From: Chloroflexota bacterium
GTDB lineage: Bacteria; Chloroflexota; Anaerolineae; Promineifilales; Promineifilaceae
Assembly: GCA_030599405.1 (NCBI GenBank)
Contig: JAUVOB010000158.1
Location: 1 to 5,055 of the forward strand
Direction: 5' to 3'
DNA: 5,055 bases
The notes below the pieces were generated by a model. That model did no database searches. It was not told the DNA's origin and worked only from the letters and a program-made list of their open reading frames with translations. Each line of letters starts with the position of its first letter. Positions within the stretch are counted from its first letter, which is position 1. Positions 1-3,969 of this stretch are shown piece after piece. The position numbers and the translations under genes are program-made.

Positions 1-1
1 A

Positions 2-421
2 GAAGAACTCGAGATGGAGCGGGGCAGAAGAAGGGAATTGGAGCATCAGAACACTGTCATAGAGACAGAGCTGAAGCATTCACGCACCATGTTGGCGGAT
101 CTTGAAGGGGAGCGCGAAGCACGCCTTGAGCTAGAGCGAAAAATAGGCTCCTTAGAAGTCCGGGCTCAAAACACAATGGAGCTGGCAGAGGAAGTAGCGG
201 AAGCGCGCGAGGCTAGACTTGAACTTGAACGAGATAAGGCGACGCTGGAGATTGAGGTAGAGCATGCACGGAAACTCGAAGCCTTGTTGGCTGAGGAACG
301 TCAGTCGCGAGCGAACGCCCAGATGCGAGCTTCCACTGCCGAGGCGAAATTAGCTCAATTTGAAGGGGAGCGGTCAGCCCGAGACAGTAAAAATCGAGGA
401 CGCTTCTGGAGCAGGGGATAG
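2..421 (+). CDS. Coiled-coil protein, C-terminal part (5' end outside window)
   Basis: The reading frame is open to the left edge (Glu-Glu-Leu-Glu precede the first Met at 14) and stops with TAG at 419-421. This is therefore probably the end of a longer protein, not one starting at 14. The visible part is almost all Glu, Arg, Ala and Leu, without Pro and with Gly confined to a few sites, as expected for a long alpha-helical coiled coil. Numbered from the Met at 14, it holds tandem 31-residue units starting at residues 3, 34, 65 and 96. Each starts Arg-x-x-Arg and has Glu at unit position 15; units 2 and 3 share REARLELER exactly. The repeat fades into a basic tail ending GRFWSRG. Tails of this type with aromatic and basic residues occur in some bacterial proteins with an N-terminal DNA-binding domain and a coiled coil, but no such domain is visible here. 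Function unknown; a structural, scaffold or DNA-associated role is only a guess. Confidence 0.72.
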   Translation, partial: EELEMERGRRRELEHQNTVIETELKHSRTMLADLEGEREARLELERKIGSLEVRAQNTMELAEEVAEAREARLELERDKATLEIEVEHARKLEALLAEERQSRANAQMRASTAEAKLAQFEGERSARDSKNRGRFWSRG

Positions 422-463
422 GTGAGAAACCAGCGTCCGTCACAAACTCACTTTTCGATGTAA

Positions 464-492
464 TTGACTTCAGGGTCACCCTCTGATAGACT
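464..492 (+). promoter_or_regulatory. Sigma70-like promoter of the small structured unit
   Basis: TTGACT (464-469, five of six matches to TTGACA) is separated by exactly 17 bases from TAGACT (487-492, four of six to TATAAT). Transcription would start near 499, just before the Shine-Dalgarno at 509-515. The spacer contains a short dyad, AGGGT-c-ACCCT (472-482), which could bind a regulator but is short enough to be chance. Inferred from consensus only. Confidence 0.45.
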
Positions 493-512
493 TTTGCCAT
501 CTTCTTAGAAGG

Positions 513-603
513 AGGCGCATTGAATATGGCACAACTTGTGTATGAAACTATTCCCTATTTGACCTTGTGTCAAAATTTGACCCTGTGTCAAACCGATGCG
601 CCT
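513..603 (+). ncRNA. Candidate structured RNA: closing helix around twin hairpins
   Basis: The RNA from this stretch can form a 10-bp closing helix between 513-522 and 594-603 (nine Watson-Crick pairs and one G-U). It encloses two hairpins with the same 6-bp stem, TTTGAC/GTCAAA: 558-574 with loop CTTGT and 576-592 with loop CCTGT. One base separates the hairpins, and one base separates the second from the closing helix, so the helices could stack. A weaker dyad CACAAcTTGTG lies at 530-540. The 5' strand of the closing helix contains part of the Shine-Dalgarno of the small ORF at 526, so folding would mask translation. A promoter lies upstream and a terminator downstream, implying an RNA of about 175 bases. 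It matches no RNA family I recognise. It could be a small RNA, a translational switch, or chance structure over a real small gene. Confidence 0.4.
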
Positions 604-618
604 GTAAATCCCGCCTGA
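526..618 (+). CDS. Small ORF, 30 residues, possible peptide or leader
   Basis: ATG at 526 lies 10 bases after GGAGG (511-515, within AAGGAGG at 509-515), the strongest Shine-Dalgarno in the window. The frame ends with TGA at 616-618, 25 bases before a rho-independent terminator. The peptide begins MAQLVYETIPY and continues with a tandem hexapeptide, LTLCQN then LTLCQT, encoded by two 18-base repeats, and ends TDAPVNPA. One of the codon differences between the repeats is synonymous (TTG/CTG, Leu). There is no signal peptide or membrane segment, and I recognise no family. TTG at 520 is an alternative in-frame start. The coding repeats are also the arms of two RNA hairpins and the Shine-Dalgarno can be masked by a helix, so peptide coding and RNA structure compete as explanations. 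Could be a small protein, an attenuator-like leader peptide, or not translated. Confidence 0.35.
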   Translation: MAQLVYETIPYLTLCQNLTLCQTDAPVNPA

Positions 619-642
619 GAGTTCCCCTTTCGAGCTTTCGTG

Positions 643-673
643 GCCACGGGCGCATCTCCCCCGTGGCTTTTTT
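643..673 (+). terminator. Rho-independent terminator
   Basis: A perfect 8-bp stem, GCCACGGG (643-650) with CCCGTGGC (660-667), has a 9-base loop and is followed at once by six T (668-673). It works only on the + strand, since the opposite side has no T run. It should end the transcript of the small unit at 464-618 and any read-through from the coiled-coil gene. Confidence 0.82.
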
Positions 674-859
674 GATCCTGTTTTAGCCACTTCTGGCAAC
701 ACAAAAATGAGTTCCAGCCACGGGAAAGACGTCCGCACCCGTGGTCTGTACCTGCCTGAATCCTCGCGATGACGCAAGTCAAGACCGGCCCAGGCCCGAC
801 ACACGGGTGAGACGGTTCTTCTAATACGTAGAAACAGAGAAAAATCACGAGGAAACAAG
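674..859 (+). other. Structured leader region before the RIO gene
   Basis: No convincing gene on either strand. A hairpin pairs CCACGGG (718-724) with CCCGTGG (738-744) over a 13-base loop, the same stem as the upstream terminator but without a T run. Smaller pairings follow: GCCTG (754-758) with CAGGC (791-795), an imperfect hairpin at 763-778, and CCCG-ACACA-CGGG (795-807). Bases 767-790 resemble the conserved 3' part of cobalamin riboswitches but lack pieces of it. These elements precede the likely RIO promoter, so whether they enter the RIO mRNA depends on a start site further upstream. Confidence 0.4.
796..825 (+). promoter_or_regulatory. Possible promoter of the RIO kinase gene
   Basis: CCGACA (796-801, four of six to TTGACA) and TCTAAT (820-825, five of six to TATAAT) are 18 bases apart. 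Transcription would start near 832, giving a leader of under 30 bases that contains the Shine-Dalgarno. The -35 box overlaps the short dyad CCCG-ACACA-CGGG. Inferred from consensus alone. Confidence 0.33.
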
Positions 860-1825
860 GTGGATTTAATACATTTCGATTACCAAGAGGAATTCGAGTT
901 CATTGAGGTAGAGATTCTGCAGCGTGACCGGCAGTTCCGCCGGCGGCAGCAGAGTCGAGGCCGTCCGAAAACGGATCCCGCGGTCGCCCGGAGAGAATTG
1001 ACCGATTTTAACGATCACGAACATGATTTCGTTCCAAGCTATGCCGCTGCCTTAGATCCCTTGCATTATGAGAGGCAATGGGTCACCAATTCGGTCAGCG
1101 GATTCTATCGCGACAACCTTATCACTGACGTCACCCGGCTAGTCAAAGGAGGAAAGGAGGCGAACGTCTATTGCTGTCCGGCGAATCCAGAGTTAGGTGT
1201 AGAGCTCATCGCTGCCAAACTCTACCGGCCACGCATGTTGCGGCACCTTAGAAACGATGCCATGTACAGGGAAGGTAGGCTGGTGTTGGACAGCGATGGA
1301 AAGGAGGTCAAAGGCGATCGCGAAGCCCGGGCCATGAGGAAGAAAACTAGATTCGGTCAGCACCTGGGATTCATGACATGGATCATGCACGAGTATGGCG
1401 TGCAGCGTGAATTGTTTGATGATGGGGCGGATGTACCAAGACCCATCGCTCAGCGCGGAAACACTATCCTTATGGACTACGTTGGCGACGATTGGGGTCC
1501 GGCTCCTACACTGAGCGAGATCTCACTTGCAGCTGAAGAAGCTCAACCACTCCTTGACCGTGTGATGGAAAACGTCCGGCTGATGTTGAGCCATCATTAC
1601 GTGCATGGTGACCTCTCAGCCTATAACATCCTCTATTGGGAAGGAGAGATCACCATTATCGACTTTCCGCAGATGGTTGATGCCCGTTCAAATAGGAATG
1701 CCTTCTCCCTCCTTCAGCGAGATATTCAGAGGGTTTGTGAATACTTTGTTCGATACGGAGCGGAGGCCGATCCGACCGATCTGAGTCTCGATCTTTGGGA
1801 AAATTATACCAACGGCCGAATGTAA
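860..1825 (+). CDS. RIO-family atypical serine kinase/ATPase
   Basis: RIO proteins are atypical kinases, many acting as ATPases; in archaea and eukaryotes they mature the small ribosomal subunit, while the bacterial role is poorly known. The 321-residue protein has all core motifs: ATP-loop-like GGKEANVY (97-104), the phosphate-binding Lys120 in AAKLYR, catalytic loop HGDLSAYNILY (249-259, Asp251 and Asn256) and the metal-binding loop IIDFPQ (266-271, Asp268). The ATP loop is RIO1-like, while IDFPQMV is RIO2-like. A stretch at about 137-170 (REGRLVLDSDGKEV... KKTRFG) follows the pattern I associate with bacterial members. Residues 22-46 form a basic N-terminal segment; the RIO2 winged helix is not evident. 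The protein ends soon after the kinase fold. The GTG start at 860 is chosen because GAGGA (849-853) sits 6 bases upstream and the frame has no other start before the TGA at 770-772. The gene looks intact and cytoplasmic. The family call is firm; the substrate is unknown. Confidence 0.93.
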   Translation: MDLIHFDYQEEFEFIEVEILQRDRQFRRRQQSRGRPKTDPAVARRELTDFNDHEHDFVPSYAAALDPLHYERQWVTNSVSGFYRDNLITDVTRLVKGGKEANVYCCPANPELGVELIAAKLYRPRMLRHLRNDAMYREGRLVLDSDGKEVKGDREARAMRKKTRFGQHLGFMTWIMHEYGVQRELFDDGADVPRPIAQRGNTILMDYVGDDWGPAPTLSEISLAAEEAQPLLDRVMENVRLMLSHHYVHGDLSAYNILYWEGEITIIDFPQMVDARSNRNAFSLLQRDIQRVCEYFVRYGAEADPTDLSLDLWENYTNGRM

Positions 1826-1859
1826 GGTAGTAAGAAATGGTCTGCTGTGAGTTGTAATG

Positions 1860-1901
1860 GGCTGGCGGAAAATAGAAGGCCCGTGTTTACTTCCGCCAGC
1901 C
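1860..1901 (+). other. Long stem-loop after the RIO gene
   Basis: A perfect 11-bp stem pairs GGCTGGCGGAA (1860-1870) with TTCCGCCAGCC (1891-1901) over a 20-base loop, 34 bases after the RIO stop. No T run follows directly, so it is not a textbook terminator. It may stabilise the 3' end of the RIO mRNA. The same GCTGGC arm could instead pair with a second GCCAGC at 1907-1912, which is followed by TTTT (1913-1916), giving a weaker terminator-like alternative. Confidence 0.5.
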
Positions 1902-2010
1902 TAATAGCCAGCTTTTGCCATCGTTAAGTCATCAATAGTCGAATGCTTCCGTCTATCACGATCCGTCTGTACCCTGCCGTTGTATTAATAGCCGCCAACG
2001 TAATGAGATC

Positions 2011-3261
2011 ATGAAACTACCGGCTTATCCGCTGTATTTGGGAATCCAGGCTAGTTTCTGGATGTTCTTCACCATGATGTCCATGATCAGCGCCATCTAC
2101 AGAGTGCAGTCGGTCGGTCTCGATCCCCTGCAACTAGTACTTATTGGCACGGTCTTGGAGATAACGGTCTTTATCTTCGAAATACCGACAGGAATCGTCG
2201 CCGACATATACAGCCGCCGCCTTTCCGTCATCATTGGTTACTTCCTAATTGGCCTTGGCTTCATGCTCGAGGGCGCGATCCCCTTCTTTGGCACGATTCT
2301 ACTGGCCCAGATTATCTGGGGTATCGGAGCGACATTCCAGAGCGGTGCGGAAGAAGCCTGGCTCGCGGACGAAATTGGCGAGGAGAGGTTGGCGAACGCC
2401 TACCTCCGTGGATCCCAAGCCGGCCAGGTTGGCGCCTTGATCGGCATCTTTATCAGCGTGGCTCTTGGACGAATAGCCCTGAATCTACCCATCCTAATTG
2501 GTGGTTTTCTGATCGTGTGCTTGGCCGTAGCACTCCTTTTCTTCATGCCAGAAGCGGGATTCAGGCCGACGCCGATGCCTGAACGAAACACGTATCAGAA
2601 GATGGTCGCCACATTTCGAGAGGGTATTAGCCTAGTCCGCGGGCGCAAGCTGCTGACGATTATCCTAGCCATAGCCGCAATCTATGGTCTATCGAGCGAA
2701 GGGCTCGACCGCCTCTGGGAGGCGCACTTCATCGCTAACTTCGAATTTCCTGCGGCGGGCCAACTGGACACCGTAACCTGGTTCGGCATCATTAACCTGG
2801 TGCAAATGGTGCTGGTAATTGGCGCAACGGAGGTCATCCGGCGACGGGTGAGGGTGGAGGAACAACTATCGGTTATGCGCAGCCTGATACTTATCAACAC
2901 GGTCATCGTGCTGGGATTGATCGCCTTCGGCATAGCCCAGAGTTTCGCCCTGGCTGTCGCCTCAATCTGGGCCGTATTTGTCTTTCGTAGAACCGGGGCA
3001 CCTCTCTACTCGGCCTGGTTGAATAAGAACCTCGAATCCGGCGTCAGGGCTACGGTCATCTCGATGAGGGGCCAGCTTGATGCACTAGGCCAGTTAGTGG
3101 GTGGGCCTATCATCGGGTTGGTTGCCCTTCAATTCGGTCTGAGGGCGGCTATGGTCGGCGTTGCACTCATGCTCACCCCTGCACTCTGGCTTTACAGCCG
3201 GGCGATAAGGGTTGCACGTGGAAGAGAAGTGACGACGGAAGGCGAACGGGGGTCACTTTAA
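2011..3261 (+). CDS. Major facilitator superfamily transporter, 12 helices
   Basis: The protein is 416 residues, usual for a 12-helix MFS permease in the inner membrane driven by an ion gradient. Hydrophobic segments fall near residues 8-30, 40-62, 71-92, 94-110, 137-154, 159-180, 213-230, 256-275, 289-310, 312-326, 358-375 and 377-397. The cytoplasmic loop 2-3 has motif A as GIVADIYSRR (61-70), preceded by EIPTG (57-61). Further signatures of a drug/H+ antiporter-like group are SEGLDRLWEAHF (229-240) and PLYSAWLN (331-338) with RATVISMRGQ (346-355). The central loop (about 181-212) is short. Efflux of a small molecule is the likeliest role, but no substrate can be read from the sequence. ATG at 2011 is the first start after an upstream in-frame TAG (1936-1938); later Met residues would cut into helix 1. 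Only a weak GAG (2005-2007) precedes it, so initiation may be inefficient or leaderless. It lies 185 bases after the RIO gene and is probably transcribed separately. Confidence 0.9.
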   Translation: MKLPAYPLYLGIQASFWMFFTMMSMISAIYRVQSVGLDPLQLVLIGTVLEITVFIFEIPTGIVADIYSRRLSVIIGYFLIGLGFMLEGAIPFFGTILLAQIIWGIGATFQSGAEEAWLADEIGEERLANAYLRGSQAGQVGALIGIFISVALGRIALNLPILIGGFLIVCLAVALLFFMPEAGFRPTPMPERNTYQKMVATFREGISLVRGRKLLTIILAIAAIYGLSSEGLDRLWEAHFIANFEFPAAGQLDTVTWFGIINLVQMVLVIGATEVIRRRVRVEEQLSVMRSLILINTVIVLGLIAFGIAQSFALAVASIWAVFVFRRTGAPLYSAWLNKNLESGVRATVISMRGQLDALGQLVGGPIIGLVALQFGLRAAMVGVALMLTPALWLYSRAIRVARGREVTTEGERGSL

Positions 3262-3264
3262 ACA

Positions 3265-3302
3265 GCGTCGAGGTTGAACGACGCCAGGCACTGTCTGTTT
3301 TT
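3265..3302 (+). terminator. Possible terminator after the transporter gene
   Basis: GCGTCG (3265-3270) pairs perfectly with CGACGC (3279-3284) over an 8-base loop, starting 3 bases after the TAA. Five T (3298-3302) come 13 bases later, farther than in an ideal rho-independent terminator, so function is uncertain. The T run merges with the -35 box of the next promoter. Confidence 0.4.
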
Positions 3303-3329
3303 GATGTCCATTAATTATCTATATATAAT
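3301..3329 (+). promoter_or_regulatory. Sigma70-like promoter before the cytochrome relic
   Basis: TTGATG (3301-3306, four of six) and a perfect TATAAT (3324-3329) are 17 bases apart. The predicted start near 3336 is about 14 bases before the GTG at 3350 of the broken cytochrome gene. The surrounding 3307-3337 is AT-rich compared with the flanking genes. This is the best -10 box in the window and may have outlived the gene it served. Confidence 0.55.
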
Positions 3330-3349
3330 CCATAAAACGTCGATATCAT

Positions 3350-3805
3350 GTGCGATTCGTAGTGGGTTGGAAAACCGTACCCTTCGTAGTTGTAACCTTC
3401 AACCTTTGTATTCTTATGGCGGGCATCTACAATGTAAGCACTCGGCCGCCGGAGTTTGCGGAGAGTGATCGTGTCTTGCCACTAGGTCGAGCACCAGAGT
3501 GAGTGCCGCTTCCGGTTGCCGAAGATATGCTGGTTAGGATGCCTGGAAGCCAGCCTGAGCAGGACATCACTATCGGTGGGCCAGGTCAATGTACCAACTG
3601 TCACTCAGACTATGATCCCGCGAAGGAACCGGTCGAAAACTGGCAGGATTCTATGATGGCTCAAGCGGCTCGTGACTTGCTAAGATCCTCTTTACCTAAG
3701 GTATCACCAGGTATCACCAGGCATCACCGTTCATCGTCCCTCGTTAGTTACCTTGCCCATTTGAACGGTCAGATACGCAGTCACAGATTGTCATCGGCCG
3801 ATTGA
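3350..3805 (+). pseudogene. Broken gene for an exported c-type cytochrome-like protein
   Basis: From a GTG at 3350 one frame encodes a short basic start, then a hydrophobic segment KTVPFVVVTFNLCILMAGIY that would be a signal anchor, then STRPPEFAESDRVLPLGRAPE, then TGA at 3500-3502. The same frame resumes with VPLPVAEDMLVRMPGSQPEQ, a CTNCH heme c attachment motif (3590-3604), and YDPAKEPVENW followed by SMMAQAARD ending at 3676. The MPGxQP ... CxxCH ... SMMAQAARD pattern is one I associate with large multiheme cytochrome-type proteins whose next residues are usually DPLFW. Here the sequence changes abruptly to unrelated residues and stops at 3805. An intact protein would be several hundred residues with many CxxCH motifs; only one remains. 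The premature stop and the lost 3' portion make a functional product unlikely. No Shine-Dalgarno is visible at 3350. The family call is moderate; that the gene is broken is well supported. Confidence 0.7.
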
Positions 3806-3902
3806 GGATCTAAGCCGGGAGAAAAAGACGGAAGGTCTTAAACAACCTGCTACCTTGGATGGTCTTCCCGCGTATTGGAATTTAGCACACAACAGAAGTT
3901 GA
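3684..3902 (+). pseudogene. Possible frameshifted continuation of the cytochrome relic
   Basis: In another frame, GATCCTCTTTAC at 3684-3695 encodes Asp-Pro-Leu-Tyr, close to the Asp-Pro-Leu-Phe expected right after the last conserved residues at 3676. This frame then reads through a TGA (3762-3764) to YAVTDCHRPIEDL, which contains VTDCH, a CxxCH motif missing its first Cys, and on to DGLPAYWNLAHNRS before TGA at 3900-3902. This could be decayed cytochrome coding sequence moved out of frame, but the similarity is only a few residues. Otherwise 3677-3969 holds no recognisable gene. Confidence 0.25.
3699..3728 (+). repeat. Triple 10-base tandem repeat
   Basis: AGGTATCACC occurs twice (3699-3708 and 3709-3718), followed by AGGCATCACC (3719-3728) with one change. 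The unit is not a multiple of three. It sits inside the broken cytochrome region, about 20 bases after recognisable homology ends, so slippage at this repeat may have contributed to the frame loss. Confidence 0.85.
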
Positions 3903-3969
3903 CTTACCGGAGGTTGTGGGTTCCGATTTTCTTCAGATATCCGCTACTACTGATCATATCCGAGGGAAC

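Noticed and set aside
612..640. CTGAGA followed by CCCCTTTCGAGC, similar to the TPP riboswitch core
   Set aside because: The 5' GGGGUGC and 3' GCGNAGGGA parts are missing, and the small terminator hairpin follows too closely for the full fold.
213..858. Three overlapping minus-strand reading frames (213-500, 505-858, 588-848)
   Set aside because: They lie opposite a better-supported gene or structured region, overlap one another and show no recognisable domain.
1193..1390. Minus-strand frame inside the RIO gene
   Set aside because: Shadow of a strongly supported kinase gene.
2249..2933. Plus and minus frames inside the transporter gene
   Set aside because: Low-complexity Arg/Ser/Pro-rich translations opposite or out of frame with a clear 12-helix protein.
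3274..3468. 64-residue plus-strand frame after the transporter gene
   Set aside because: It starts at TTG, spans a likely promoter, has no Shine-Dalgarno and overlaps the frame that carries the cytochrome anchor.
3500..3502. TGA read as an amino acid (recoding or alternative code)
   Set aside because: The three intact coding regions (RIO, transporter, hydrolase) contain no in-frame TGA and use TGG for Trp, and this gene is also broken again near 3676.
3699..3728. Triple repeat as a CRISPR or origin iteron
   Set aside because: There are no spacers, the units abut directly, are only 10 bases long, and no cas or replication gene is nearby.
3899..3927. TTGACT (3899-3904) as -35 of a promoter for the serine hydrolase
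   Set aside because: The only -10 candidate at the right distance, TCCGAT (3922-3927), matches just three of six positions.
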